In this document: piece by piece, positions 1 through 12,962 of the stretch
Layout of the letters: each line of letters starts with the position of its first letter
Position numbering within the stretch: the stretch's first letter is position 1
Source: Oopsacas minuta
Taxonomy: Eukaryota; Porifera; Hexactinellida; Lyssacinosida; Leucopsacidae
DNA: 64,000 nucleotides
Direction: 5' to 3'
NCBI GenBank assembly: GCA_024704765.1
Contig: JAKMXF010000005.1
Span: forward strand, 1-64,000
Notes under the pieces: model-generated
The model's database searches: none
What the model saw: only the letters and a program-made list of their open reading frames with translations
Told to the model about the DNA's origin: nothing
Made by a program: the position numbers and the translations under genes

Positions 1-557
1 AGCTACGAATATAGACTACACAATATATAGGAGCGGGAAAGAGTATACAATTTATGACAATATATTTGTGTGTTCGAATACTTTTGTCCCCTGACTGTAA
101 GAACATAGAATTGAGTTTATATCACGGATTTACAATTATTTCTGTCCACTTATATAGTATGTAACATCTATACTATTATAACTCGAATAATCTGTGCATT
201 ATTCTCTCGTCAATCATGACCACCCAGGTTTGACATTGTAGTTGCGCCTATGACCAGCACCATTTTGTGTCAGATTATCAATACATGTTGGCGTATGACC
301 AACAATTCTTGTCGAATACTTAGGATATAAATTCAAATGTTGGCATTCTGCAGAGATTTTGGTTTCAAATTCCCAATACTATACGATTGTTATTTAGAAT
401 CTTGGCTTGCACTACTGTCTATCTTTCCCATGGATGGTGTCGAGGCTTCTTGCTCACCCCCGTAGATATTTCTGGGTGTACTTTAAAGCGTTTTGCTGTA
501 GTGGAATCATTTTTATTATTATTAGTTGATAAACGAATAATAATTGTTGTATTTGTG
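1..557. other. Gene-free AT-rich DNA
   Basis: No coding region, RNA gene or element end is recognised here. The short open frames lack similarity to any family I know. If contig A follows contig B, as the spectrin exons suggest, this stretch is intron. Confidence 0.5.
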
Positions 558-559
558 TA

Positions 560-1133
560 CAGTCAAACCTGCTTAACTACCACTACTGCATGACTATCAC
601 ATGCACATAGCGGCCACCATAACAAGTCCCCTCCCAAATCCCATTCTAATAACTCCTGAATCGCTGCAACCTGCTTAACCCGGCCACTACCTCCATATTG
701 CTTCCTTTATCTAATAGCCACTAGATAGTGGTCGCCTCATATAATGTCTACGTTGGCAAGTCCCTTGGGTGGACATCATTACCTACTTCTACTATATTTC
801 CTTATATACCGGTCACTTGTCTTAAAGGCTAATTTCTCTATATTACCACCGTTAACATAAATTTAATTCCGCACTAGTTTATAACGGTCAATCTCTCTAT
901 CGCGTCCACTTGCATATAACGGCTAGTTTTGGCCAGTCCCCAGGGTTTCATTTACGGGTGGGGGCATATTCCCTCCCCAGGATCTTAAGTGCCCCTCTTG
1001 GGGGTGGGAATTTAAGGAGAGGCAACCAACGCCGCCCTCCCTCACATTCCCAGAACTCTATTTTGCCCCCCATGCCCAAATGTCTGGATGAAACACTGGC
1101 CCCTTCGATGGCCTTTATAGACAAGATCGACTG
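560..1133. mobile_element. pogo/Tigger-like non-autonomous element
   Basis: The left end reads TA-CAGTCAAACCTGCTTAAC and the right end reads ACAAGATCGACTG-TA, which are imperfect inverted repeats flanked by TA as in Tc1/mariner/pogo insertions. The interior has no transposase and is rich in GGCCAC-like words. A second small element sits inside it at 941-1098. A related right end lies at 53071-53075. Confidence 0.55.
941..1098. mobile_element. Small GC-rich hAT-like MITE nested in the pogo-like element
   Basis: The ends are CAGGGTTTCAT and ATGAAACACTG, an 11-base inverted repeat with one mismatch. The interior is much richer in GC than its surroundings. I could not find a convincing 8-base target duplication, so the hAT assignment rests on the CAG-type terminus alone. 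Confidence 0.45.
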
Positions 1134-1479
1134 TATTTATATTCTCCAGTATAATGATTCAAAAATATGACTATTTGGATTACTTCGAATAAACTTTGGA
1201 TTGTTAAGAATAATCTAGAATTTGTTGAGTATTTTGGATGAATTTGTGATTATTTTCATAATATTTGAAAGCTTGTGCAAAGCTATTTTTGCAATTTCCT
1301 CTGATAATTTTGTCGATACTGCCTGAAAATCAGCGTGTGTTGTTATATGCAGACACGTCTCGGTAGTTTACATGTCAAAATGCCTGCAGATTACCAACAA
1401 TAGAATGTGTATTGTTGGTTTTCTGACAACGCAACTCTGGTGGTATTTACCGACAGTTGTGTTGCCGGTGTTAGTATTT

Positions 1480-1760
1480 GCAGGCGTCTTTAAATGAGCA
1501 TAAATAGACATATTCACTATTGCCTCAAATTGGTAAGAGATATCGTATCAAAATGAGATTAAATAGTAACTTTCACGATCATCCAGTTATAATTGAATAT
1601 TCATCAAATTTTGTGATCCATTATGTTTACTGTAACTCAAGAACAGGCCAACATTTGTATTACAACCTTTAATATATACATATGTATCGAATATCTTTAG
1701 GTAATATCATACATTCATATTGAAATCAAAGATGCGATAATTAACGTTCCACAAGGCCTC
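1480..1760. repeat. FB1 foldback repeat family, partial copy
   Basis: Words shared with the foldback copies at 27400-27560 and 63000-63220 include a 'taactttcacgat' block, 'gaatattcat' and 'gtaactcaagaac-aggccaa'. There is no coding content. The boundaries are approximate. Confidence 0.45.
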
Positions 1761-2069
1761 AAAGACTGACCCACTTTAGCAGATACAAGCATGGTCCCTC
1801 TAAATGACTAGAATATATTTTGAACTTATCTAAAATATTTTTATATATAATGGTTGATAATCAGACGTCCGTATTCATTAAGTAGTTCAGCACTTTAAGT
1901 AAGAACTTTTTACTCTGATGATTGATTATTTATTAATTTATTTTGACAGGAATTGCTTAAAAATAGGTAAGTATCATTAATTAGTATCACTCTTGCATAA
2001 TTGCCCCATCTTTGGCTTGTTGATATATGTTAGGTTCTAATTCTTTTTACTGTTCTGAACATCAGCTAA

Positions 2070-2180
2070 TACTATCAGGAGTTTAACCTTGGTTTATTAG
2101 GTTTAGCCAGGCCCATTGGGTAAAACCCGGTTTAAACCGGGTTTTACTAGTTTAATCCGGGTTTAGCCCGAGTTGATCAA
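2070..2180. repeat. GTTTAA-CC-GGG motif cluster, left flank of the 2190-4916 element
   Basis: Several variants of GTTTAAnCCGGG occur in both orientations, including the palindrome AAACCCGGTTTAAACCGGGT near 2133. A related cluster lies at 5112-5260 on the other side of the transposon. The two are probably halves of an older repeat split by the insertion. Confidence 0.4.
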
Positions 2181-2189
2181 ATTATAGAA

Positions 2190-4916
2190 CATGGGTCGCT
2201 CAGATTCAAATATCGATCAAAAAAATGCAGGAGCAATAGAATAGCATGTCTACTTCCTAAATATTCATTATTTCAAATTATTCGTCGCAAAAACAAACAA
2301 AAATTTAGCCTAATTGTATTTTTCGCCTAATTTCTAATACCTTCCATTTGTGGTACTTGCTCTTTGAATTCAATACATGTCAATTAGTAGTGTCAAATAT
2401 CTCCAATGGATATCTCCATATATACTAAGACATAAATATTGGAAAACTTAATTCACACTGGTTTTAATATAATTATACTTGTCATCTATCTTATCAATTG
2501 CACTTGATCTCATTTTCATCTTGTAATCCCTTCTAAACATCTGCTGCATTATCAGTAACTAGAGATATAAAATTAAATTCGCATACTGCGTTAAATAACC
2601 CCCACTATAACCTTCTGTATCCTCACCAAATTTTGTATCTTCTCCACACATTGTTAAATGATGGTGACTAGATTCCTTTGCCTGTTCTGATGCTAGAGCC
2701 AATCTGTTATCTGTAAGTAAATATTTCAGCAGAAAGGGAACCAAATGGCGGCATACTATATATACTTTTGTTGTACAAGAAATACCACACATTTCGTAGG
2801 CTTCTTCAAATTCAAAGATCCTTTCGTGAAACTCGGGAGTACATCTGGATATCCCAAAACAAGAAGATAGCACAGAGTCAAATCTTCTTAATGCTATGAA
2901 GGCAATACAATTCTTAATTGGAAACAAATCTCCATGATGTTTCAGTAATATTCTCATTCAATTCCCTTCAAAGCTTCCACCATGGTATTAACTTTTCTTG
3001 ATGTTATACCTCTTAAAAGTATCCTGATGGATCTATATTTCGTCTTCTGACATGGACTCTATAATTACATCATAAAGTCTCTGGCCTACTCCAAGCAGCA
3101 AATGTAGCTCTGGGAGATTGAGAATAGCAATGTTTTCAAAAAGTAGATTTCAGCATCCTGAAATACGGTGGGGTTTTTAACTCCCTTGCATAATTTGAAT
3201 TTTCTTTCTATCCGCCATATTCTCTGCAAAATTCTTCCTATTGTAGAGCATGCTGTGTTGACCCTCTTAGCTCCCATTTCCCAATATCGTCAAGATTATC
3301 CCTTTCTTCCCAGGTACACCAGGGACAAGGGATATCTGCCAGGCATGATCCCAAAGCTATTAGTGCAGCTTTTATATCAATCGTTAGGCTAACATTGAAG
3401 TCTAGGATTAGACATCTGATATCCTGACTGGAGAATATTGACTTGAGGTTGTGATAATTTTCTGCTACAGGGCTCAGCCAGACTATAGCCAGATCGCTTA
3501 CGCTATTGGATAATTCTGGTTGAATTGTCACTCTCAAAATCCTTGTCCAAATTCCAGTCCTAACTTATATTGTAATTTATAGATATCAATCCCATCTGAT
3601 TGAGAAGATCTTTTACTAAGAAGGCCAGGAACATCATAACAGAATACTGTCCAGACAGGGCAAATGTCACTATATCCCTTCTTCTGAGATCGGTTCAGCT
3701 CTAGTTGGCAAACTTCAAAGAATTGACCAATAATTTCATTTCGAGCGTGTAAAATAATTTCATCCTTGGGGTGCCAATTAATTTACTTCTCAATATACTT
3801 ATAACTGACTTAAGATCGTTATTACTTAGATTTCCTTTAGTCTTTATTTCTACCATATCTGAGAGTTCAAGACTGATAGACGGTACACTACTTGAAGCAG
3901 ACATATTTAAAGAAGAACTAGCTGTAAGATAAACCTGGTGCCCTCCTGAATCACGTGGTAGTTCGAGCTATAAATCATCACTTACATCCAAACGCTTAAC
4001 GATATCATCTCCTACAAATTTACGTGAATAATTTCTCTTACGTAAGCAATGTCTGGTGTTGGTAAAGCATAAAAGAAGAACATTCATGGGGAATGCCTCG
4101 TCCTACTTTCAGAAAACATTTATAGCACAACTTTACAAATTGTTGAGGAGAATTTTCTACCGGTCTACCAACAGATTTATGTCGAATTTGCTGAGGTGCA
4201 TGTTTCTTTAGTCCAAATCGATACGCTTCTTGACACATACCACAAGGAGAATCAACAAAACAAGAGCCTAGTCTGGTGTTCTTTATAGGGTGTGTCCAAG
4301 AAAAGGTATCGGAATATTTCCAGCACTCAGATTCTTGTCCGTTTTCTCAAGCCAAATTGCACAAGTCTTACAGAGAACTGTTGGTAACATGCAACTAAGA
4401 TCGTCAACGTTATTTGATAAAAACTGTGCATATATCTTTAGTTACCTTGGAGTTAAATTTACCCCACTGTTTCCCACTTTAACACAACAATTGAGACATA
4501 ACTCCTATCGCGCTTTCATATGTTTGTCACTGAAAATTGTTCCACAGGATTCCATCTTCCAAATTATAGTTTTTTAGTTTCAAATATTCGATATTTATGG
4601 TATTTGCAGTTGAATAGGGATGCCGTATTAAACGACATGTATTCAAGTGTGAAGACACTACAAGTCAGAAATTATTCTTACAATTCATATGTATATTTAA
4701 CACTACAAATTAAAATGAATTAAATTCAAAGAGCAAGTACCTCAAAATGAAAGGTGTTAGAAATTAAAAAATACAATTAGGCTAAATTTTTGTTTTTGCG
4801 TACGAATAATTTTAAATAATGAATATTTGGGAAATAGACATGCTACTCTATCACTCCAGCTCGGTTTTGAACAAACTGCATATTATTGATCGATATTTGA
4901 ATCTGAGCGACACGTG
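2190..4916 (-). mobile_element. Decayed copy of the CAC...GTG-ended DDE transposon (RAG1/Transib-like family)
   Basis: Long inverted termini are visible: the left end starts CATGGGTCGCTCAGATTCAA and the right end, read on the minus strand, starts CACGTGTCGCTCAGATTCAA. Inner arms of about 200 bases match further, for example the 'ttcaaagagcaagta' block. Minus-strand fragments between them match the 664-residue protein of 53719-55713 in the same order: a cysteine-rich N-terminus (4038-4238), a middle part (3701-3904), the CxxC region (3238-3537) and the C-terminal SEQAxES region (2559-2957). Frames change repeatedly and stops interrupt it, so it is a fossil. No clear target duplication is seen. 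Confidence 0.75.
2559..4238 (-). pseudogene. Broken transposase of the 2190-4916 element
   Basis: Four or more minus-strand pieces in different frames align with the intact homologue at 53719-55713. They include a GRPxxNSP segment followed by CxxC, a DFNVSLTIDIKAALIALG segment ending in CPWC, a RRFDSVLSSCFG segment, and a KVYIVCRHLVPFLLK segment followed by ASEQAKESSH. The order is conserved, so this is one gene broken by small indels and stops rather than several genes. Function is presumed lost. Confidence 0.72.
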
Positions 4917-5111
4917 AAGTATATTTTCCATTTTGGTACCTCAATTTTAATATTATTTAATGCGTATACTCATTTGGAATGAATGCTAAAATTATTACTA
5001 AACAGTGTCTGGTTTTAAGTCAGTTGTACGATTGCCGATCTTTATTTATGAAGACTTTGAATATTTACTGTGTTTACAATTTAATCAAATTATTGTCTGG
5101 AAATCCTAAAT

Positions 5112-5260
5112 TTGAGTCTCAAACACAGTTTAGTAGTTTACCCAATTAAATGAGGTTTAGCTCAGTGTACTAACCAGCTTTGACCATAAAATAGGGTTTA
5201 GCCCTGTTTAATCCACTAAATGATGTCTAATCCGACTCGGATTTAACCCCTGTTTAATTG
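5112..5260. repeat. GTTTAA-CC-GGG motif cluster, right flank of the 2190-4916 element
   Basis: The stretch repeats variants of 'gtttagccc' and 'gtttaatccac', matching the cluster at 2070-2180. It may be the other half of a repeat into which the transposon inserted. Confidence 0.35.
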
Positions 5261-5795
5261 AAATATTTGGATTGTTATACATTGCATTGTAAATAATAGA
5301 TTTATGATTTGTATTTATTTAACCACATTGAGTTGTAAGAATTTATGTACTTATTTACTAATATTTATAGAATCCTTGTTCCTTATATGGATCAATAATT
5401 GAGATTTTGTCACTAAACTTGAAACGAACGAAAATATATCCATATTCACTGAAATAATTATAGTAGTGATAAATTCATTTGTTTATTCAATGTAAGCAAT
5501 AGCATTGTATGAATGAAAAAAATTATGTAGTAGCCTTAGGGCCTTTCAAGGGAGTATACGATATAATTGTAAAAGAAAACTAAAATATTGTTAGTATCAC
5601 ACTGTGTGGTTTATCTAATTTTACTTATTATCTTATGTAATTATTTGAGAACTATCCCTAGATAGCAATATTTAAGCAATCAAGATAGGTTGCATAAGAT
5701 TCGTACTTCAGTTCGAAGTTACTTAGTAGATACCTCTTAGGTCCGAAATTATCTTTTTAGTGAGTACTGCCGCTTTTGTCTTCAATCTATGTAAT

Positions 5796-5872
5796 TAGGG
5801 CTTGCATCCCGCAATTTCAGGATTGACTTTCAAGTAATCTCGGATCTTTGGATCCCGGGATCGCAAGCCTTA
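5796..5872. mobile_element. 77-base hAT MITE with perfect 8-base target duplication
   Basis: The termini are TAGGGCTTGC and GCAAGCCTTA, with 9 of 10 positions complementary. They are flanked on both sides by TATGTAAT (5788-5795 and 5873-5880). The 8-base duplication is diagnostic of hAT insertion. The interior is only a stem-like sequence with GGATCCCGGGATC. Confidence 0.75.
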
Positions 5873-5880
5873 TATGTAAT

Positions 5881-7200
5881 TGTTTTTCGGGAAAAGATGA
5901 CCGTTTTTGAGGTTCAACTACATCCTAGTGAACTATATATCAAATTTGGTGCTTTAACCCGACTTGTCACGGTTTCAGCTCTGACAGCCATGACTATTTC
6001 CCCTTCCTTAATTCATATCATCATAATATTCTTCCATAAATTTATTTACTAATTTCTCCCTGTTCAACAATAGACAATTAACCATTCGATTAATGTAATG
6101 GTTAATTGTCTAGTAGGAAATCATTTCCCATTTGATCTTGTACACATATTATCTTGTCCTTTCGAGCTCCGCTGTGGTGTTAGTACTTTTGGTCATCCCA
6201 GATATGGCCGAATACAAAATATTGCGTTAACCATAGACAATATATTCCAACTTCAACATCTGACATTTGCATTAAGTGTTTATACTGTTATTTGAATATA
6301 GAAGTTAGTGTGTTCGGCTTTTAGCAATTCCAAATCTGGTAACCCTAGCTTCACCGCTTCGATTTCCTTACAGCCTCAGAATTATAGGTTATTTCCCTAC
6401 CGTTTGAAAGCAAGAAGTGAATTCTTAACGGTTTCGACTATAGTTCGCATTGAACAATACTTTCTAATTAAGGTGAGTATACTAGGTTAGTAGGTACTTT
6501 TCTTCAAACGGATCAGTAAATATTTGATTTATTGTATTGGAACAGGATTCTGCTTAGAAGTACTTAGGTTAGTAAGAAATAATTCTTGTATCCCCTAGTA
6601 GGTACGATTTCCGAGTTCAATGGTAAATAGGACTGGGATACATTTGAAATTCGGAAATCTAAGTATATTTCAGGAAACTATATTCAGTATTTCCCTGAAG
6701 CGCCCAGGCGCGTATATTTTCGTGTACATTATTTCGTAAAAGGCCTCCCTCAGCTCACCCCTGATTCAGTGACAGTGCACTGATGAAGTGTGGTCTGGTC
6801 TGAAGTGGAGGTTCCTATGTTAGAGCATATATAGTATAATGGTCCTGCTATTGCAGAAACAAAGTGACTGGGTGCTACGTATATGGGCCTTGAATTAGAT
6901 TTCAAGGATAAAATTTGGGAGAAAGTAGACCCCCAAATTTCGATTATTATCGTGAGGTTCAATCTTTACTTTTATAATCAACATTACAGAGAGGTAGATA
7001 TAACCATAACTTGCCCTCGATACGTATTTCGAATTGAAGCCCCTGGTGCCTAGGCTATACCAACAATCAGCACCACTTAGTTTATTAATAAAGTAACTTA
7101 TTAATTTTCCTTATTCTCTACAAATATAGAATTCGATTAATGATAAACCTGAGCTTGCCTTTGGCCACATACCAATTGAACATCTGGCATGATCTTTGTT
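5881..7200. other. No recognised gene
   Basis: Short open frames at 6098-6490 and 6750-6962 have no recognisable similarity and no splice or start context that convinces me. No element ends were found. Confidence 0.4.
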
Positions 7201-7213
7201 AGGGCAAACGCGA

Positions 7214-8649
<1,436 letters not shown>

Positions 8650-8889
8650 CTACCATAAAACAGATATAACTGTAATATTTTGTTATGTAGCTAACTAAAT
8701 AATTCTTAATTTATGGCAAATTTCCAATTAATTTGTCCACTTAGACACGCACTGTATCCGACCAAATCTAGACCAGATTAAACTATATTTCCAAGAATCT
8801 AAAATGAATAGAGACCGATTATGTAGGTTTCGTGCTCAAAGTTTTAAGTACCCCTCGAACCTTAGCCAAGTATCCGGGGTACTACGTAC

Positions 8890-8907
8890 CCCGGTTGAGA
8901 AACGCTG
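8890..8907 (-). repeat. Probable 5' terminal repeat of the BED-type hAT relic
   Basis: On the minus strand the sequence begins CAGCGTTTCTCAACCGGGG and is followed by a GTAC-rich block, a common form of hAT terminus. It lies 258 bases upstream of the BED-like reading frame on the same strand. Confidence 0.5.
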
Positions 8908-8915
8908 TTTTAGAC

Positions 8916-10351
8916 AACTTTATAGTTCCGACGCATATAGAACCTAGTTTTTCTTATTTGCCCTTTGGCAGCATTGGGAATTTCTATTATTTGACACTTA
9001 GTGTGCCACCTTAGGCACATATTTTAAATATTCAAATACACATAACTCCTTCAATTCAAACCAGAACCAATGTTTCGATATTCAAAGTCAGCGAAAGATT
9101 TCTCATACTTTGAATGGTCATTCGTATATGTTCACGAATTTCTCTTTATGTGTTAAGATTGTGTCATCATTCATTTTCAAAATTTGTTCAAACACTTTCG
9201 AGTGACCCCTTGTTCGAAGCCACTAGGCAAATACATTCTATTTTTAACATTTCGACCGTGTAAATGGCCTATTCATACAATTTTGCTAAGTTTTGGGTTA
9301 TTTTGTCCATTCGATTATACTTCCAAAACGGCAAAATATCTCGATGGACAAAAACCCCTATTATTCAAAATATCTAATGCGCGCCAGTTGACAAAATACA
9401 CGAAGGCTGTATAATACATTGCTAATAATTAGGACATGTACATCCACCAAATATACTATAGGGCAAAATTAATCGAACAAATTGTTTACAATGTTTATGC
9501 ACTCAGATGTGTAAAAACTCGATAATTAAAAATATGCCGAACTCAAAAATTCAATGTCTATTATTACATATGTACATTTCTAAACAACTATTTATACACT
9601 GACTTGACGCCATGAACCAGGTATATATACATTACACGATTTCAAATTTATGGCGAAGGCTATGATGATGGTAGATATTTTCTAATTTTATAGTCGACTA
9701 TCACTTTCTAATAACTTTTCTACGCATATTATCTTATACCTACGGGTGCTTTTTATACAATCCTCTACCAAAGTATATGTACACCCAAAATTTCCGTATA
9801 AAATAGTATACTAATATATATATATATTATTTCGCAATAATGTAGTCACATTTCATGAGATATCGCAGCATTGATTTCAAAATGCATCCTACGCATCTCA
9901 TTTACCTATTTAAGAAGCTTTCAACTCAATAAGATATTGATTGTTTGAAGAATATCATCGCGTGTCAGTATTTGTATAAAATTTCCAATTGTGCCATTTT
10001 CCAAAATCATACAATGGCGATATAGGGAAAGGTGGCACAGGGTGGCAATGATTGTAAGTTATCAACGTACTCAGAAGCTATTAAAGATAAATGTTCTGTA
10101 ATGATCACAAAATGTATAATATGAATCTGAAATCATGATTTCAACGTCGAATATACCTATATTGATTCCATTATTTATGACAATTTGAGTTAGGATAGTA
10201 CTTCTTTCAATGAATATTTTTGGGTGTACAACTGTACATGTATTTTGGTGGAGAGTGTAGTGTATATTGCCAGAAAGATGGGCATCAATGACGTATTTTC
10301 TATTTCTTCATTTCCTGAGACAGTCTTTTGATATTCCCATCTTTTTTCTAG
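8916..10351. other. Sequence upstream of the terminal spectrin exon; no gene seen
   Basis: AT-rich DNA with no recognisable coding potential. It ends in a polypyrimidine tract and AG (CTTTTTTCTAG at 10341-10351), the acceptor of the terminal alpha-spectrin exon, so at least the right part is intron. Confidence 0.5.
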
Positions 10352-11989
10352 GTTCATCATAATTGGATTAACCAACTTATTCTAGATGGTGAAAATTTAC
10401 AGAAAGATGGAAACCTACATTCTGAAGCTATAAATATTTCTTCTTCATCCATTAAATCAAGAGTCACCGACTTGGATGGCCAATTATTTTCTGCGAAGGA
10501 AAAATATGATAATTCTAAAGCTTACATGGAATATTCTCATCGTATTGATTTGGTCGAATCGTGGATCAGTCTCAGAGAATTAGAAATTCAATCATCAGAC
10601 ATTGGGGATGGGAATGTAATTTCTTATATTGAAAGTCTCATTAGGAAGCACGATACTTTAGAAAATACTTTACAAGTGTTTCAACATGATGGTATAGATC
10701 CACTAACACATGATAAAATTATCTTGAACAATCATGGAAGATTCCATGTCGCAAAAGTACATTTAAAATTAGAAGACATTGATAAACGATGGAACTTTCT
10801 TAGGAAGAATACTGAAGACCGAAAAAGTCGACTTTTACGTTCGTTAGAACTTAGTATAAAGATAGACAATTTGTTCTTGTCTTTTGCTAAAAAAGCATCT
10901 GCATTTTATTCATGGTTTGAAAGTGCAGAAGAAGACTTAATGGAAACTGTTGTATGTAGTTCGATTGAAGAGACAAATCAATTACGAAATCATGATATTC
11001 ATTTCATCGGTACATTGTCCTGGGCTCAGGCTGAACTAAAACAGCTCCTTGCGCTAGACCGACAAATTCAAAGTTTCACAACTTTGCCTAATCCCTATAC
11101 ATGGTATACTCATGATTCTCTACAAGAATCTTGGAATTCTTTACAATCAATTATTCAAAAACGACAATCTGCTTTAGACAAGGAATGTATGAGGCAAGAA
11201 AGAAATGATAAGTTAAAAAGATCGTTTGCGGATAAGGCCAATCTATTTCATTTATGGTTATTTAACACAAGGAGGAGCATGGTTGAAAATACAGGTCAGC
11301 TTCATGAACAACTTGAACTCTTACAGTTAAAGTTTGAAAATATCTCTGAAAAGCAGAATGAGTTATCAGTTCTTGAAAGACTTTCTTGCGAACTCCAGGA
11401 TGAGATGATTTTAGATAATCCTTACACGCAACATACCTCTGTTGGCCTCTCACAACAATGGGATCAACTATCTCAGTTAGGAAGAAGAATGATCTACAAT
11501 TTACAACAACAAATATTATCGAAAAATATGACTGGTGTTTCTGAAGAAGATATGAAAGACTTTCAAACTTTGTTTAATGTATATGATGAAGACCGAAGTG
11601 GTAAGCTAGAGGAGAAAGAATTTAAATCTTGTTTGATATCTCTTGGATATTCCCTTCAGTTTCTAGAGAAAGAACAAAAGGATTCAGAATATGAAAACAT
11701 ATTAGATCAAGTTGATCCAAAGCGTCTTGGAAATATTACACTAGAGGACTTTATGTCATTTCATATCAGTAGAAGAACTGAGAAAGTCAAATCTCGTGAA
11801 GAGTTGGAAGATGCTTTCAGAGCAATCACTACAGATGAAAAATCAACGTTTATTACCAAAGATGAATTGAACCGAGCTCTTGGAACTGAATTACAAGAAT
11901 TTTGCCTCCAATATATGAATAAACATACAAGTTCCAGTTCAGCTTGTCTTGATTATATAACCTTTACCCGATCACTTTTTATGTCCTAA
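10352..11989 (+). CDS. Alpha-spectrin, terminal exon (last spectrin repeats and EF-hand domain)
   Basis: The exon opens in phase 0 after CTTTTTTCTAG and runs 545 codons to a stop. It encodes the end of the alpha-spectrin chain: a helical repeat with VESWISLRE, the characteristic LFLSFAKKASAFYSWFE and NPYTWYT segments, a repeat ending in GLSQQWDQLSQLGRRM, then the calmodulin-like C-terminus from TGVSEEDMKDF to FTRSLFMS. Alpha-spectrin pairs with beta-spectrin in the membrane skeleton, and this end forms the head-to-head contact near actin. EF-hand 1 (DEDRSGKLEEKEF) looks able to bind calcium. Loop 2 (DPKRLGNITLED) has Lys and Leu at ligand positions 3 and 5 and probably does not. Identity to other animal alpha-spectrins looks unusually low for this conserved protein. 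Its upstream partner exon by sequence is 14456-14987, which lies downstream in this window. Confidence 0.95.
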   Translation, partial: VHHNWINQLILDGENLQKDGNLHSEAINISSSSIKSRVTDLDGQLFSAKEKYDNSKAYMEYSHRIDLVESWISLRELEIQSSDIGDGNVISYIESLIRKHDTLENTLQVFQHDGIDPLTHDKIILNNHGRFHVAKVHLKLEDIDKRWNFLRKNTEDRKSRLLRSLELSIKIDNLFLSFAKKASAFYSWFESAEEDLMETVVCSSIEETNQLRNHDIHFIGTLSWAQAELKQLLALDRQIQSFTTLPNPYTWYTHDSLQESWNSLQSIIQKRQSALDKECMRQERNDKLKRSFADKANLFHLWLFNTRRSMVENTGQLHEQLELLQLKFENISEKQNELSVLERLSCELQDEMILDNPYTQHTSVGLSQQWDQLSQLGRRMIYNLQQQILSKNMTGVSEEDMKDFQTLFNVYDEDRSGKLEEKEFKSCLISLGYSLQFLEKEQKDSEYENILDQVDPKRLGNITLEDFMSFHISRRTEKVKSREELEDAFRAITTDEKSTFITKDELNRALGTELQEFCLQYMNKHTSSSSACLDYITFTRSLFMS

Positions 11990-12317
11990 TTCTATTTTGA
12001 ATATATAAATTATATCAAATATTAACTATTTTCTTAAATATCATTATTTCTTACTGTCTAATTTAAAATTTTTTTAAATTAAGTCTTTCTATTTCCGGAG
12101 TAGTAATATTTTCATAGAACTAATTGTATATCTGCTTGCTGTTCAATTTCTTGATTTCCACAAAATATTGTCCCAAGACTAGATTTGTTTCCCATGTAAA
12201 TTCAAATTCACATAATTTCTCCCGATATTCTCCAGATTACCGAACCTTTTTGAATCACAAGTGATACATTTCCATGTAGAATATTGTTAACGCGACAATA
12301 TGTCTACCTGTTCACCT
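11990..12317. other. 3' flank of the spectrin gene
   Basis: AT-rich sequence after the stop codon, presumably 3' UTR and flank. I see no canonical AATAAA in the first 150 bases. Confidence 0.4.
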
Positions 12318-12550
12318 GGGGCCTTATTAACTAAAATTCTAAGAATTATTCTTAACTTAATTCTAAGTGTATTTCTAAGAATATTTCTAAGAATTCATGA
12401 AATATTCTTAGTTTTCGTTAAGAATTCTTAACTTGGCTATACTTAACGGATTCTAAGAATAATTCTTAGAATTACGCAATTCTAAGAAAAATTCTTAGAA
12501 TAATTCCTAGATTAAGCAATTCTAAGAAAAATTCTTAGAATTGGGTAATT
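12318..12550. repeat. Array of self-complementary AATTCTTAGAATT motifs
   Basis: More than ten copies of TTCTAAGAA or AATTCTTAGAATT-like palindromes occur within 230 bases, in both orientations, with varied spacing. It has no coding potential. It could be the interior or subterminal part of a DNA transposon, but no clear termini or target duplication were found. Confidence 0.55.
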
Positions 12551-12736
12551 CTACTTGATTGATTCTTGCTATTGATTAAGAAAATTTATGCCAATTCATT
12601 CGACTACAATCGCTTTTTGAGAAGATATGCGCATAGTATACAATAAATTGCCCCACCCAATAGAAAAGGATATTCATTGCATTTCTCATTTGTGTACTAT
12701 TGTATAAACTCATGGCCTCGCTTTTTGTTCTTTTGG

Positions 12737-12737
12737 N
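12737..12737. other. Assembly gap (single n), contig A/B
   Basis: An abrupt change occurs here from non-coding AT-rich DNA to the C-terminal part of a Tc1 transposase. All seven n characters in the window cut through or abut transposon or repeat sequence, as expected where contigs break at repeats. Confidence 0.8.
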
Positions 12738-12962
12738 CCAGGTCACCATGCTTCAGGCCCTAATTGCAAACCTAAAAACGGCATGGAAGACGATTTCACC
12801 GAACTTACTTCGAAACCTGGTGAATGGGATGCCTAATCAAATGAAATTAGTTTTAGATTGAGGTGGTAATTATATTGGTAAATAATTAGATATTGTGACC
12901 TTGAAATATTTTATGTGAGCCACCATAATGCAACCGGCCAAGATTTTTGTTAGACCCTGTAG
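12738..12962 (+). pseudogene. Tc1 transposase C-terminal fragment with probable right TIR
   Basis: From the gap the + strand reads QVTMLQALIANLKTAW, then ISPNLLRNLVNGMPNQM and a stop at about 12858-12860. This is the standard C-terminus of Tc1 transposases (helix, then NLVxSMPxR). About 100 bases on, GATTTTTGTTAGACCCTG-TA (ending near 12962) looks like a right TIR next to TA. The N-terminal and catalytic parts are missing at the gap. Confidence 0.65.

Noticed and set aside
6098-6490. Two adjacent short + strand frames as a possible small gene
   Set aside because: No similarity, splice signals or conserved pattern. Length is expected by chance.
11262-11453. 63-residue minus-strand frame within the spectrin terminal exon
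   Set aside because: Lies wholly antisense to a clear alpha-spectrin coding region.
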